DNA of 64,000 bases, taken from the NCBI RefSeq assembly GCF_030817195.1, contig NZ_JAUSYZ010000001.1, positions 1,054,001 through 1,118,000 of the forward strand, read 5' to 3'. Positions within the stretch are counted from its first letter, which is position 1. Each line of letters begins with the position of its first letter. This DNA comes from Arthrobacter globiformis. Lineage in GTDB: Bacteria > Actinomycetota > Actinomycetes > Actinomycetales > Micrococcaceae. The notes under the pieces are model-generated. The model worked only from the letters and a program-made list of their open reading frames with translations, was not told the DNA's origin and did no database searches. This document shows positions 17,936 to 27,607 of this stretch, piece after piece. Made by a program: the position numbers and the translations under genes.

Positions 17936-18081
17936 GCCGGGACGCTTCCTCAGGTCCTGTCGCTTGAGCTGGGACGCTTCCTCAGGTTCTGCCGTTTGAG
18001 CCCAAACGCTTCCTCAGGTCCTGTCGCTTGAGCCCGGACGCTTCCTCAGGTTCTGTCGCTTGAGCCCGGACGCTTCCTCGT
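17910..18081. repeat. 32-bp tandem repeat array (type A), six units
   Basis: Units begin at 17910, 17942, 17974, 18006, 18038 and 18070 at exactly 32-bp spacing; the last is truncated. The core is ACGCTTCCTCAGGTCCTGTC followed by GCTTGAGC. Units differ at a few positions. There are no spacers, so this is not a CRISPR. It lies between the convergent FAD protein and VOC genes. Related units, direct and inverted, occur at 56692-56878. Confidence 0.9.
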
Positions 18082-18106
18082 TTCCCGGCCTAACGGCACA
18101 CAAAGA

Positions 18107-18146
18107 ATGCCGGCCGGTAGCTTCCTGCGAAGCTGCCGCCCGGCAT
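18107..18146 (-). terminator. Terminator of VOC gene
   Basis: 17-bp arms (18107-18123 and 18130-18146) with two mismatches and a 6-nt loop. TCTTTG follows on the minus strand. Confidence 0.75.
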
Positions 18147-18164
18147 CCGTTCGGGGAACGTCGC

Positions 18165-18953
18165 CTACTGGGCGCCCTGGCCCGTGTCGGCCAGAAGCTT
18201 GAACCTGGCCCCGGTGGGGTCGGTCAGCGTGGCCATCCGGCCGTAGGGTGTGTCGTCCGGGCCGTCAAGGACCGTCGCGCCCAACTTGACGGCCTTGTCG
18301 ATGGAGGCGTTGGCGTCCTCTACGGCGAAATAGACCACCCAGTTGGAGGGGACTTCAGCGGGAAGGTCGGCCGACGCATCATAGATCCCGGCCTTAGCCT
18401 CCCTGCCGGCGCCCAGGGTTGTGTAGCGGAACTCCGGGGTGTCGCTCATGACGTCGGTGTCCCAGCCGAACACGTCCTGATAGAACTTCACCGCGGCGGC
18501 GTAGTCCTTGGTGTGAAGCTCGTGCCAGGCCGGGGCGCCCGGTTCGCCCACAAGTTCGTAACCGCGCATCTCCCGCGGCTGCCACACACCAATCGCGGCG
18601 CCGGAGGCATCACCGAAGAACGCCATGTGGCCCTGTTCCGGGACGTCCATGGGTTCCATGTACACCTGGCCGCCGTTTGCGGGAACCGCCGCGGCTGTGG
18701 CGGCGGCGTCGTCCGACCACAGGTACGTCGACCACATGTCCGGCATGCCCGCCTGATCCTCCTGCTTCTGCATGATGCCGGCGACGGTCTTGCCGTTCTT
18801 TGTGGCGGTGATGTAGCCGCCGTACTTTTCCTGGTCGCCGGTCTGGAAGTCCCAGCCGAACAGTTCGCCATAGAACTGTTTCGCCTGGTTGGCATCGGTG
18901 GTCATAAGGTCGACCCAGCAGGGGGCGCCGGGAGTGGGTTCGGGCGTAGGCAT
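18165..18953 (-). CDS. VOC-superfamily (glyoxalase-like) protein with two VOC modules
   Basis: About 262 residues forming two homologous halves. Each has the VOC pattern with an F-Y-x-x-F-G-W-D element (AKQFYGELFGWDF near 30, VKFYQDVFGWDT near 150). This resembles the CFP30B/27-kDa antigen-like glyoxalase family of actinobacteria. The metal ligands of true glyoxalase I are not obvious, so an enzymatic role is uncertain. The ATG at 18953 is preferred over one 10 codons earlier because AGGAG stands 6 nt before it. Confidence 0.85.
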   Translation of the reverse strand: MPTPEPTPGAPCWVDLMTTDANQAKQFYGELFGWDFQTGDQEKYGGYITATKNGKTVAGIMQKQEDQAGMPDMWSTYLWSDDAAATAAAVPANGGQVYMEPMDVPEQGHMAFFGDASGAAIGVWQPREMRGYELVGEPGAPAWHELHTKDYAAAVKFYQDVFGWDTDVMSDTPEFRYTTLGAGREAKAGIYDASADLPAEVPSNWVVYFAVEDANASIDKAVKLGATVLDGPDDTPYGRMATLTDPTGARFKLLADTGQGAQ

Positions 18954-19075
18954 AGTCTGCTCCTGGTGTTGTTTGCGGGACATTCCCGCAGGTCATGGAG
19001 GTGCTACGGACAGAACCGACACTATGCCGGGGGTGTGACACTTTCAATGGGGGTGTGCCGTCTTCAGGCGTGCGC

Positions 19076-19312
19076 TCAGGGCAGGTCCGAGTATGACGTG
19101 GCCGGCTCCTGGTCGTCGTCGGCCTCGATCCATTCAATGAAGTCCTTCAGCGACATGCACCAGTAGTAGTCCGAGTACCGCAGGCTCTGCTTCTCAGCCT
19201 TGCTCATGACCTCGACCCCCCACATGCAACGGTGGATGCGGAAGCTCTGTCCTGCGGTCGCGGGATAGAGCTGTGCTGATACAAGTGAACGCCTTCCGGC
19301 AACGGCGCGCAT
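19076..19312 (-). CDS. Small hypothetical protein
   Basis: A short reading frame ending DFIEWIEADDDQEPATSYSDLP with an aromatic, acidic C-terminal half (SDYYWCMSLKDFIEW). The start is uncertain: the ATG at 19312 has no ribosome-binding site. Internal ATGs at 19225 and 19207 are possible; a GGGGGG run 8 nt before the latter could serve, giving a 43-residue protein. Not recognised. Third-position G/C bias is good in the last 60 codons and weak before. Confidence 0.45.
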   Translation of the reverse strand: MRAVAGRRSLVSAQLYPATAGQSFRIHRCMWGVEVMSKAEKQSLRYSDYYWCMSLKDFIEWIEADDDQEPATSYSDLP

Positions 19313-19423
19313 GAGTGGCGCGTACTCGTATTCTGCAGAGCAGGTACTCGGACTACCTGATTTTCGGACTGTGGTCCGAACCCCTACTTGCCCGTACAAA
19401 AGAGCCACCACTTGCCCACGCAA

Positions 19424-19465
19424 AAGGCCGGCAGAACCAACCTTTCGATTGGCCCGGCCGGCCTT
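19424..19465 (-). terminator. Terminator of tRNA-Ser(TGA)
   Basis: Imperfect stem AAGGCCGG...CCGGCCTT with a secondary CCAA/TTGG pairing. It is followed on the minus strand by TTGCG, like the other tRNA-Ser terminator. Confidence 0.65.
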
Positions 19466-19512
19466 CAAAATGGCCGTCAGCGCGGTGCTTTTCGCACGCC
19501 GCCGGCCCTGCG

Positions 19513-19600
19513 CGGAAGGTAAGAGATTCGAACTCTTGGTACGGGGTTACCGCACACTGGTTTTCAAGACCAGCTCCTTCGGCCGCTCGGACAACCTTCC
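19513..19600 (-). tRNA. tRNA-Ser (TGA)
   Basis: An 88-nt class II tRNA with acceptor GGAAGGT / ACCTTCC and discriminator G. Anticodon stem CTGGT/ACCAG closes loop CTTGAAA, giving anticodon TGA. It has a long variable arm and T loop TTCGAAT. Confidence 0.95.
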
Positions 19601-19713
19601 CTAACTAGTAGTGTTTCATAGGCAGTTGGCTGCAACAAAAACCGCCGCGTGGCAGTTGTCGCCGGTGCACAGTATTTTTGGGGCAGGAATCAGCTAGAAA
19701 TCGGGAGTTCGCC

Positions 19714-20697
19714 ATGAAAGCCGTCTTTATATCGGAGCCCGGCGGGCCGGAAGTGCTGGAAATCCGCGAGGTGCCGGCTCCCGAGCCGGGCCAGGGCGAG
19801 GTTCTCATCGATGTTGTGGCGGCGGGCCTGAACCGCGCCGACGTCCAGCAGCGGAGGGGCTACTACCCGCCACCGCCGGGCGCCTCGGAGATTCCCGGGC
19901 TGGAGGTTTCCGGCAGGATCGCGGGCTTCGGCCCCGGCGTGACCAAGCCGTTTTCCATCGGGGACAAAGTCGTGGCGCTGCTGTCCGGCGGCGGCTATGC
20001 GCAGCAGGTCGCGGTGCCCTCGGAACAGGTGCTGAGGATTCCCGACGGCGTCGACCTGGTCACAGCTGCCGCCCTGCCTGAGGTGGCGGCCACCGTGTAC
20101 TCGAACCTGGTCATGACCGCGCAGCTGCAGCCGGGGGAGACCGTCCTGATCCACGGCGCCACGGGAGGCATCGGCACCATGGCCATCCAGTTGGCCAAGG
20201 CGTTGGGCGCCACTGTGGCGGCCACCGCGGGCACCGACGAAAAAGTCAGCACCGCCAAGGCCTTTCTTGGTGCCGACATCGCCATCAACTATGCGGAGGA
20301 AGACTTCGCCGAGAGCCTCCGCGCGCAGAACGGGGGCAAGGGCGCCGATGTCATCCTGGACGTGGTGGGCGCCAAGTACCTGCAGAAGAACGTCGACGCC
20401 CTGGCGGATTACGGCCGGCTCGTCGTCATCGGACTGCAGGGAGGCGCCAAGGGGGAACTGGACCTCGGGCAGCTGCTGCGCAAGCGTGCGGCCGTCGTGG
20501 CCACGGCGCTCCGGCCCCGACCGGCTGCGGAGAAGGGCGTCATCATGACGGCGGTCAGGGACTCCGTGTGGCCCCTTATTGCTGACGGGCGGATCCACCC
20601 GCTGGTGGCCAAGACCTTTCCGCTGGACCAGGCAAGGGCGGCCCATAAGTACTTCGACTCCGGCGAACACGTGGGCAAGGTCCTGCTGGTGATGTAA
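19714..20697 (+). CDS. NAD(P)H:quinone oxidoreductase (zinc-independent MDR family)
   Basis: A 327-residue QOR/PIG3-like enzyme. The N-terminal GroES-like half has GLNRADVQQRRGYYPPPPG near 35-53. The nucleotide domain carries the AATGGIG-type motif (HGATGGIGTMAIQLAK near 148), typical of zeta-crystallin-like reductases. No structural or catalytic zinc cysteines are present. It probably reduces quinones with NADPH. The ATG at 19714 follows GGGAG by 6 nt. Transcribed alone, ahead of the PadR operon. Confidence 0.88.
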   Translation: MKAVFISEPGGPEVLEIREVPAPEPGQGEVLIDVVAAGLNRADVQQRRGYYPPPPGASEIPGLEVSGRIAGFGPGVTKPFSIGDKVVALLSGGGYAQQVAVPSEQVLRIPDGVDLVTAAALPEVAATVYSNLVMTAQLQPGETVLIHGATGGIGTMAIQLAKALGATVAATAGTDEKVSTAKAFLGADIAINYAEEDFAESLRAQNGGKGADVILDVVGAKYLQKNVDALADYGRLVVIGLQGGAKGELDLGQLLRKRAAVVATALRPRPAAEKGVIMTAVRDSVWPLIADGRIHPLVAKTFPLDQARAAHKYFDSGEHVGKVLLVM

Positions 20698-20822
20698 CGC
20701 CGCACCGGCGGTAGATACTCAGTATTGCCATTCGCGAAAAGACGGGCTACGCTCTGGACATACGCGGTATGCACGCGTCTTGGGGGCGCGTGCATGCCGC
20801 CGACTTCCAGCCAAGGAGCCAG

Positions 20823-21437
20823 ATGTCCATTCGCCACAGCCTCCTCGCCCTCCTGCAGGACCAGCCGCGTTACGGCTACCAGCTCAGGGTCGAATTCGAA
20901 GACCGCACAGGCTCCACCTGGCCTCTGAACATCGGGCAGGTCTACACGACCCTCGACCGGCTGGAACGTGACGGCCTTGTCAGCAACGACGGCGGCGACG
21001 GCGAAGGCCACGTCGTCTACAGCATCACCGATGCCGGCCGGGCCGAGGTCCAGGGCTGGTTTGCGACGCCGGTGGAACGCAGCAATCCGCCGCGGAACGA
21101 GCTCGCCATCAAGCTTGCGCTCGCCGTCACCCTGCCCGGGGTGGACGTGGCAGCCATCATCCAGGCCCAGCGCGCCGCTTCCATGCGCGCGCTGCAGGAC
21201 TACACGAAGTCCCGGCGGGACACCGCGGCCAACCAGCGGGCGGCGGACATGGCCTGGTTGCTGGTGCTGGATTCGCTGATCTTCCAGACGGAGGCCGAGA
21301 TCCGCTGGCTGGACCTGTGCGAGGCCAGGATGGTGCAGCTTGCGCAGGCCTCTGGGACGCGCAGCCAAGCACGTAAACCGTCCAACGGGGTCACTGCGGA
21401 AGAGGCTGCCCCGCTCACAGCGGAGAACCGCCGGTGA
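20823..21437 (+). CDS. PadR-family transcriptional regulator
   Basis: A 204-residue protein with a PadR winged helix in residues 1-85 (SIRHSLLALLQDQPRYGYQL, then TLDRLERDGLVS) and a helical C-terminal Vir-type dimerisation domain. AAGGAG precedes the ATG by 4 nt. Its TGA overlaps the GTG of the ABC ATPase gene, forming an operon with the exporter that follows. The usual role of this arrangement is autorepression plus repression of the exporter until a ligand binds. Confidence 0.9.
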   Translation: MSIRHSLLALLQDQPRYGYQLRVEFEDRTGSTWPLNIGQVYTTLDRLERDGLVSNDGGDGEGHVVYSITDAGRAEVQGWFATPVERSNPPRNELAIKLALAVTLPGVDVAAIIQAQRAASMRALQDYTKSRRDTAANQRAADMAWLLVLDSLIFQTEAEIRWLDLCEARMVQLAQASGTRSQARKPSNGVTAEEAAPLTAENRR

Positions 21438-22168
21438 GCGTGCAGGGACCGCAGCAGGTCCTTGAGCTCGCCAAGGTCAGCAGGACGTTCGGGCAGGGAG
21501 CGACGGCCGTTGCCGCCCTGCGGGATGTGGACCTCACCATCAACGCCGGGGAATTCGTTGCGGTGATGGGGCCATCCGGCTCCGGAAAATCATCCCTCCT
21601 GGCGCTGGCCGGCGGACTGGACCGGCCGACGTCGGGCGCCGTCTTTGTGGAGTCAACGCCCCTGGCGGGGCTGGAACTGAACGCGCTGGCACGGCTCCGC
21701 CGCCGTGCCGTGGGCTACGTCTTCCAGGACTTCAACCTGGTTCCAACGCTGTCAGCCGTGGAAAATGTCGCACTGCCGCTCGAACTCGACGGCGTGCCGG
21801 CCAGGAAAGCGCACCGGCAGGCACTGGATGCACTCCGGCAGGTGGGGATCCCCGGCCTCGCGGACCGGTTCATGGATGAAATGTCCGGCGGGCAGCAGCA
21901 GCGCGTGGCCATCGCACGCGCCATCGTGGGGAGCCGCCGGCTGATCCTTGCCGACGAACCCACCGGTGCGCTGGATTCCACCACCGGCCACGGCGTGATG
22001 GAGGTGCTCCGTTCCCGGGCCGACGACGGCGCCGCGGTCATGCTGGTCACGCACGAGGCCCGCCATGCCGCGTGGGCGGACCGCGTGGTGTTCATCCGCG
22101 ACGGCCGGATTGTGGATGAGGCAACGGCGATGCACGATCCCGCGGTTCTCCTGGCGCCGGCCGGCTGA
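21434..22168 (+). CDS. ABC transporter ATP-binding protein (MacB/LolD type)
   Basis: A 244-residue ATPase with intact motifs: Walker A GPSGSGKSS near 44, Q-loop FQDFNLVP near 99, signature MSGGQQQR near 152, and Walker B RLILADEPTG near 171 followed by ALDSTTG. It belongs to the MacB/LolD/BceA group that pairs with FtsX-like permeases. The GTG start overlaps the padR stop, and its TGA lies one base before the permease ATG, so all three are co-translated. Confidence 0.93.
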   Translation: MSVQGPQQVLELAKVSRTFGQGATAVAALRDVDLTINAGEFVAVMGPSGSGKSSLLALAGGLDRPTSGAVFVESTPLAGLELNALARLRRRAVGYVFQDFNLVPTLSAVENVALPLELDGVPARKAHRQALDALRQVGIPGLADRFMDEMSGGQQQRVAIARAIVGSRRLILADEPTGALDSTTGHGVMEVLRSRADDGAAVMLVTHEARHAAWADRVVFIRDGRIVDEATAMHDPAVLLAPAG

Positions 22169-22169
22169 G

Positions 22170-25022
22170 ATGGCCCTTGACGTTGCGCCCGTGCCCCACG
22201 GCCGCTGGCACAGTTTCCGTCTTGCCCTTCGGATGGCGCGCCGGGACATCAGCCGGCACCGCGGCCGCTCCCTGCTGATCATTCTGCTGATCCTGCTGCC
22301 CGTTGCCGGCATGACCGGTGCCGCGGCCCTGGCGCAAAGCATGCAGGAAACGCCCGCGGAACGGGTGCAGTACCAGTTGGGCAGCACCCAGGCGCGGCTC
22401 CGCAGCATGCCCGCCTCCAACGCCGAGACGGTGCAGGATCCCGTGCTGGAGACGGCAACCATGACGCGGAACTTCACCATCGATCCAAACTTCACACCGC
22501 GAAATCCGAGGGACGCCATCCCTGCCGGCTACGAAGTCCTCACCGAAACGCAGCTCACACTCATGGTCCGGGCCCGCGCGTCCCATGGCGGCGCGTCGGA
22601 TGTCCCGGTGATGGCCAAGGCCGTTGACGCCCTGAACCCCGCTTTCACCGGCAAATACACGCTTCTGGAGGGCAGGCCGGCCGCCGCCCGTGATGAAATC
22701 CTCGTCTCGCCCGGAGCGCTGGAACGCTTCGGGATCCGCCTCGGGGACAGGCTGACGACGGCGGACGGCACCTTCGCCGTCGTCGGCACCCTCCGGGATG
22801 CCACCTACTCGGACGGCAACCCCATCCTGTTCCTCCAGCCGGGCCAGGCGGCAATCGACAGCCCGGCCGCCCAGGGGAGTCCGCTCGGCGAAACGATGTA
22901 TTACCTCGTGGGTTCAAAACCCGTCACGTGGGACCACATCCGTGACCTGAACAAGTCCGGCATCGCTGTGCTGTCCCGCGCCGTGGCCCTGAACCCGCCG
23001 GTCACGTCGGGCGCTGCCGCCAACTCCGGGGCCATGCCCGCCGCCGGCTACATTGCCGGAGTGCTCATCGGGGCACTTGCCCTGCTCGAAGTGGGCCTCC
23101 TGGCTGGCGCAGCCTTTGCCGTGGGCGCCAAGCGGCAGGTCCGCGAGCTGGCACTGCTTGCCGCAAGCGGTGCGGAAGCACCCACGGTCCGTGCGGTGGT
23201 GACTGCCGCCGGGCTGTGGCTTGGGACCATCGCGGTGGTTGCCGGCGCCCTGGTGGGGGCCGGCGGGGCTGCAGCGGTAGCAAGCGTCGCCAGGCACCTG
23301 GGCTCCGTCCGATTTCCTGGCTTCCACCTGGACCTCCTGCCGACTGTTGCGGCCATGGCCATGGGCCTGCTGGCATGTTTCCTGGCCGCTGTTGTTCCTG
23401 CACGGCAGGTGGCGCGGCAGGCGGTGCTCGGCGCGTTGAAGTCGGGCCGCGCACCCGCTGCTTCGGGTCCCTGGCCGGCTCGGGTGGGAGCCTTTCTGCT
23501 GGTTGTGGCCATCATCTGCCTGGCGGCCGGGCGGACGCTGGGACTGACCGGTGACCTGGACGCCGTGGCTGCCCGCACCCCGCTGCTCGCGGCATTGCTC
23601 ACCGGCGGCGCGGTCCTTGCGGTCACCGCTTTGGTGCTGCTCACCGGGACGTTCGTGAAAATCCTAACGGCACGCACCGCCTGGCTGCCGCTTCCACTGC
23701 GGATGGCCGCCCGGGACTCTGCCAGGAACCGGAGCCGCACGGTGCCTGCCGTGGCGGCGGTCCTCGCCGCCGCGACGCTTGCCAGTGCCGCTATGGTCCT
23801 CTCCGCCAGCCAGATGGGGGAGGCGAAGCGCACCCACATGTGGGCTGCGCAGGAGAACCAGGTCTCGCTGCCGCTGGAAACCGCACCTGTCCAATCACCG
23901 GGGACGGACTCCGCCCCGCCGATTGACCCGGCTGCCGTAGCCGCGGCGCTGCAGCGGGAGCTTAAAGCCGTGCAGTGGACGCAGGTCCTGAAGGGCCCGG
24001 TGCTGAGCAAGTGCGACATGCGGGCGTCCGCCGGTGGATCCCTTCCCGCCAATGCCGACGGAGCGGACTGCCGGCAATACAAGCTCGCCGTGCCGGCCGG
24101 CCAGGAATGCCCCGCCACGCCGCAGGGCCGCGTTCTGGACGGGCAGGACTGGCGGTGCAACGGATCGATGTTCCCCGCCGGCGCCGCGGGCCAGCTTCCG
24201 CCAGTGGTGGTTGGCGGCGCCGACGAGCTCCGGGCACTGCTGGGCCGGGAGCCCAGCCCTGCCGCGCTGGAGGCACTGAACACCGGCGGAATGGTGGTCA
24301 GCAACCCGGTCTTCGAAAAGGACGGGAAAACCACGCTTCAGTCCTATGACGTTCGCCAGCCCGTTCCGGGCCCCGGGTCCGCCGTTGCCTACAAGCCCCA
24401 GAGCAACACAGTGCTGCCTGCCGTCGTGGAGGCGCCGGAGGTGCCGGTCCCGTTCTACGGAGTCATCCCACCGGGCACCGCGTCCAGGGCGGGCATGCAC
24501 GTGGGCAACTCCGTTCTGCTCGCCCAGCTGTCCGCATACCCGGAAGCCGCTGAGCAGGACCGGGCATCGGCGGCACTGGCGCAGGTTTACCGGATCCAGG
24601 CCTTGGGCTTCTACGTTGAGCCGGGAGCGGACCGAACGGGGTCTGAACTGCTGTGGCTGATCGTTGGCACCAGCGCACTCATCACGCTCAGCGCCGCCGG
24701 CATCACCACGGGACTGGCGCTCGCCGATGCCCGGGCAGACCACATGACGCTGGCGGGGGTCGGGGCGCCGCCGCGGCTGCGGAAGGCACTGGCCGCTGCG
24801 CAGTCCCTCATGACCGCATCCCTTGGCACCTCGCTGGGAGTGGCCGCCGGGGTGCTGCCCGCAGTCCTCCTCATTGGGGCCACCCGGATGTTTGCAGAGC
24901 CCGTCGTTCCCTGGATGCCGCTGCTGGCCCTGCTCGTTGGCGTACCGCTGACCGGCAGCGCACTGGCCTGGGCCTTTGCCCGTGCCCGCCTGCCGGTGTC
25001 CCGGCGAAGTCTCGGCTCCTGA
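22170..25022 (+). CDS. FtsX-like ABC permease
   Basis: A 950-residue membrane protein. One N-terminal TM (LLIILLILLPVAGMTG near 37) is followed by a large extracytoplasmic domain, an FtsX block of three TMs near 290-420, more TMs near 440-500, a second extracytoplasmic region to about residue 825, and a final FtsX block near 830-940. This duplicated layout is typical of actinobacterial BceB/MacB-like permeases that export lipids, peptides or antibiotics. With the PadR and ATPase genes it forms one exporter operon. Substrate unknown. Confidence 0.88.
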   Translation: MALDVAPVPHGRWHSFRLALRMARRDISRHRGRSLLIILLILLPVAGMTGAAALAQSMQETPAERVQYQLGSTQARLRSMPASNAETVQDPVLETATMTRNFTIDPNFTPRNPRDAIPAGYEVLTETQLTLMVRARASHGGASDVPVMAKAVDALNPAFTGKYTLLEGRPAAARDEILVSPGALERFGIRLGDRLTTADGTFAVVGTLRDATYSDGNPILFLQPGQAAIDSPAAQGSPLGETMYYLVGSKPVTWDHIRDLNKSGIAVLSRAVALNPPVTSGAAANSGAMPAAGYIAGVLIGALALLEVGLLAGAAFAVGAKRQVRELALLAASGAEAPTVRAVVTAAGLWLGTIAVVAGALVGAGGAAAVASVARHLGSVRFPGFHLDLLPTVAAMAMGLLACFLAAVVPARQVARQAVLGALKSGRAPAASGPWPARVGAFLLVVAIICLAAGRTLGLTGDLDAVAARTPLLAALLTGGAVLAVTALVLLTGTFVKILTARTAWLPLPLRMAARDSARNRSRTVPAVAAVLAAATLASAAMVLSASQMGEAKRTHMWAAQENQVSLPLETAPVQSPGTDSAPPIDPAAVAAALQRELKAVQWTQVLKGPVLSKCDMRASAGGSLPANADGADCRQYKLAVPAGQECPATPQGRVLDGQDWRCNGSMFPAGAAGQLPPVVVGGADELRALLGREPSPAALEALNTGGMVVSNPVFEKDGKTTLQSYDVRQPVPGPGSAVAYKPQSNTVLPAVVEAPEVPVPFYGVIPPGTASRAGMHVGNSVLLAQLSAYPEAAEQDRASAALAQVYRIQALGFYVEPGADRTGSELLWLIVGTSALITLSAAGITTGLALADARADHMTLAGVGAPPRLRKALAAAQSLMTASLGTSLGVAAGVLPAVLLIGATRMFAEPVVPWMPLLALLVGVPLTGSALAWAFARARLPVSRRSLGS

Positions 25023-25037
25023 CAGTTGGCTCCTGAG

Positions 25038-25205
25038 AGCCGGGTTGGCCCTGACAGCTGGGTTGGCCCTGACAGCCGGGTTGGCACTGACTGCCGGCAC
25101 GGGACGGGCGGCGGACAACCCGGCAAGCCGTGGGTCTCCGTGGCAGGCCGTCCGCTCACCGTGGCAGGCCGCCCGCTCACCGCGGCATCGCGACCGCTCG
25201 TCGAT
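25038..25205. repeat. Degenerate short tandem repeats in the cstA upstream region
   Basis: Two consecutive clusters. An 18-bp unit (GCCGGGTTGGCCCTGACA) occurs three times from about 25041. A roughly 21-bp unit (GTGGCAGGCCGTCCGCTCACC) occurs twice plus a decayed third near 25140-25200. They fill most of the 284-bp gap between the permease and cstA. No gene was found in the gap. Confidence 0.65.
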
Positions 25206-25306
25206 TCCCCGGGCAGCACCCCGCAAATGGCCGCGATTGCAGCCATACCCGTTGGTAGGGTGCCCGTGGCACACTCCGTGCCACCTGGGAATCTCAAGGA
25301 GGAGAC

Positions 25307-27607
25307 ATGGGCACCATGCCTGAGGACGGGACCCGAACCGCGGCCGAGGACCTGAATCCCGACGCCGACGGATCGCTGCCGCCGGCGTCCGTTGATGACG
25401 CGGTCCGCGACGCCGAGGAGCGCAGATGGACCCCTGCGAAGATCGCCATCTGGATTGCCATCGCACTCCTGGGCGGCGTGGCCTGGTTCATGCTCGCAAT
25501 CGTCAGGGGCGAAACGGTCAACGCCATCTGGTTCGTGTTTGCCTCGGTGTGCACCTACCTGATCGGCTACCGCTTCTACTCGAAGGTCATTGAGCGGTAT
25601 CTGCTCAAGCCTGATGACCGCCGCGCAACGCCCGCCGAATACAAGGCCGACGGCAAGGACTACGTCCGCACGGACCGCAACGTCCTCTTCGGACACCACT
25701 TCGCCGCCATCGCCGGAGCCGGTCCGCTCGTGGGGCCCGTTATCGCCGCCCAGATGGGGTATCTCCCCGGCACCATCTGGATCATCATCGGCGTCGTCCT
25801 TGCTGGCGCCGTCCAGGACTACCTGGTCATGTTCTTCTCCATGCGCCGCGGCGGCCGTTCCCTCGGCCAGATGGCACGCGAGGAGCTCGGCGTCATCGGC
25901 GGTACCGCCGCCCTCGTGGCCACCCTGCTGATCATGGTGATCATCGTCGCGATCCTGGCGCTCGTCGTCGTCAATGCCCTGGGCGAGAGCCCCTGGGGCG
26001 TCTTCTCGGTGGGTATGACCATCCCGATCGCCCTGTTCATGGGCGTATACCTGCGGTACCTGCGTCCTGGCAAGGTCATGGAGGTTTCCATCATCGGCTT
26101 TGTGCTGCTCATGGCGGCCATCATCGGCGGCGGGGCCGTAGCGGGCACGGAACGGGGTGCTGCGTTCTTCCACCTGGACAAGGTCACCATCGCGTGGGGC
26201 CTCATCGTCTATGGCTTCATCGCTGCCATCCTGCCCGTGTGGCTCCTGCTCGCACCGCGCGACTACCTCTCGACGTTCATGAAGATCGGCGTGATCGCGA
26301 TGCTCGCCGTGGCCATCATCGTCGTGCGCCCCGAAATCACCGTTCCCGCCTTCAGCGAGTTCGCCGGCCGCGAGAACGGTCCGGTCTTCTCCGGAGCACT
26401 GTTCCCGTTCCTGTTCGTCACCATCGCCTGCGGCGCGCTGTCCGGCTTCCACGCACTGATCTCCTCCGGCACCACGCCCAAGCTCATCGAGAAGGAGCGG
26501 CAGACCCGCTTCATCGGCTACGGCGGCATGCTGATGGAATCCTTCGTCGCCATCATGGCGCTCGTGGCGGCCATTTCGATCGACCGCGGGATCTACTTCG
26601 CCATGAACGCCCCCGCGGCGCTGACCGGAGGAACGGTGGAGACGGCGGCCCAGTGGGTCAACGGACTCGGCCTGGCCGGCGTCAACATCACTCCCGACGT
26701 CCTGGCCCAGACCGCCTCCAACGTGGGCGAGGAAAGCATCGTCTCGCGCTCCGGCGGTGCACCAACGCTGGCCGTGGGCCTTGCCCACATCATGCAGCAG
26801 TTTATCGGCGGCACCGGCATGATGGCCTTCTGGTACCACTTCGCCATCATGTTCGAGGCTCTGTTCATCCTCACCGCGGTCGACGCCGGAACCCGCGTTG
26901 CGCGGTTCATGCTGCAGGATTCGATCGGGAACTTTGCCCCGAGGTTCAAGGAAGCGTCATGGCGGCCGGGCGCGTGGCTCTGCACGGCGATCATGGTCGG
27001 CGCCTGGGGCGCGGTGCTGCTGATGGGCGTCACCGACCCGCTGGGCGGCATCAACACCCTGTTCCCGCTGTTCGGCATCGCCAACCAGCTGCTGGCCGCG
27101 ATCGCCCTGGCGGTGTGCATGGCCATCGCGGCCAAACGCGGCTCTTTCAGGTACCTGTGGATTGTTGCCGGGCCTCTGGCCTTCACCGCGGTGGTCACCA
27201 TCACGGCCAGCATCCACAAGATCTTCTCCTCCGTCCCGGCGGTGGGGTACTTCGCCAACAACGCCGCGTTCAGCAAGGCCCTGGCCGACGGGAAGACCTC
27301 CTTTGGCACGGCAAAGACCACCGCGGCCATGGAAGCGGTGGTCCGCAACACCATGATCCAGGGCTGGCTGTCCGTCGTCTTTGTGGTCCTGAGCAGCATC
27401 GTCATCATCACCGCAGTGGCGGCCACCGTGAAGGCCTTCCGGAACACGACGGCAGGGATCCCGAACCTCAATAACGAGGACCGGCCCCATCCCTCGCGGG
27501 TGTACGCACCCGCCGGGCTGATTCCCACTGCCGCCGAACGCGAGCTCATGGCGGAATGGAACAAGGTGCCGGCAAATATGCGTGCTGAGCGGGCAGGCCA
27601 TCACTGA
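25307..27607 (+). CDS. cstA: Carbon starvation protein CstA, pyruvate/peptide transporter
   Basis: A 766-residue polytopic membrane protein with an acidic cytoplasmic N terminus of about 45 residues, then some 16-18 hydrophobic segments. CstA hallmarks are visible: RNVLFGHHFAAIAGAGPLVG near 120, PGTIWIIIGVVLAGAVQDY near 147, and the conserved FALISSG-type stretch (GFHALISSGTTPK near 383). CstA/BtsT proteins import pyruvate or peptides during carbon limitation. AAGGAGG lies 4 nt before the ATG. It is coupled to ybdD through a TGATG overlap. Confidence 0.95.
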   Translation: MGTMPEDGTRTAAEDLNPDADGSLPPASVDDAVRDAEERRWTPAKIAIWIAIALLGGVAWFMLAIVRGETVNAIWFVFASVCTYLIGYRFYSKVIERYLLKPDDRRATPAEYKADGKDYVRTDRNVLFGHHFAAIAGAGPLVGPVIAAQMGYLPGTIWIIIGVVLAGAVQDYLVMFFSMRRGGRSLGQMAREELGVIGGTAALVATLLIMVIIVAILALVVVNALGESPWGVFSVGMTIPIALFMGVYLRYLRPGKVMEVSIIGFVLLMAAIIGGGAVAGTERGAAFFHLDKVTIAWGLIVYGFIAAILPVWLLLAPRDYLSTFMKIGVIAMLAVAIIVVRPEITVPAFSEFAGRENGPVFSGALFPFLFVTIACGALSGFHALISSGTTPKLIEKERQTRFIGYGGMLMESFVAIMALVAAISIDRGIYFAMNAPAALTGGTVETAAQWVNGLGLAGVNITPDVLAQTASNVGEESIVSRSGGAPTLAVGLAHIMQQFIGGTGMMAFWYHFAIMFEALFILTAVDAGTRVARFMLQDSIGNFAPRFKEASWRPGAWLCTAIMVGAWGAVLLMGVTDPLGGINTLFPLFGIANQLLAAIALAVCMAIAAKRGSFRYLWIVAGPLAFTAVVTITASIHKIFSSVPAVGYFANNAAFSKALADGKTSFGTAKTTAAMEAVVRNTMIQGWLSVVFVVLSSIVIITAVAATVKAFRNTTAGIPNLNNEDRPHPSRVYAPAGLIPTAAERELMAEWNKVPANMRAERAGHH

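Noticed and set aside
17910..18081. Array of regularly spaced repeats that could be taken for a CRISPR
   Set aside because: The 32-bp units abut with no unique spacers, and no cas genes are present.
24611..26839. 742-codon minus-strand frame across the permease and cstA
   Set aside because: It spans two real genes on the other strand and has antisense-type His/Asp/Gly-rich composition.
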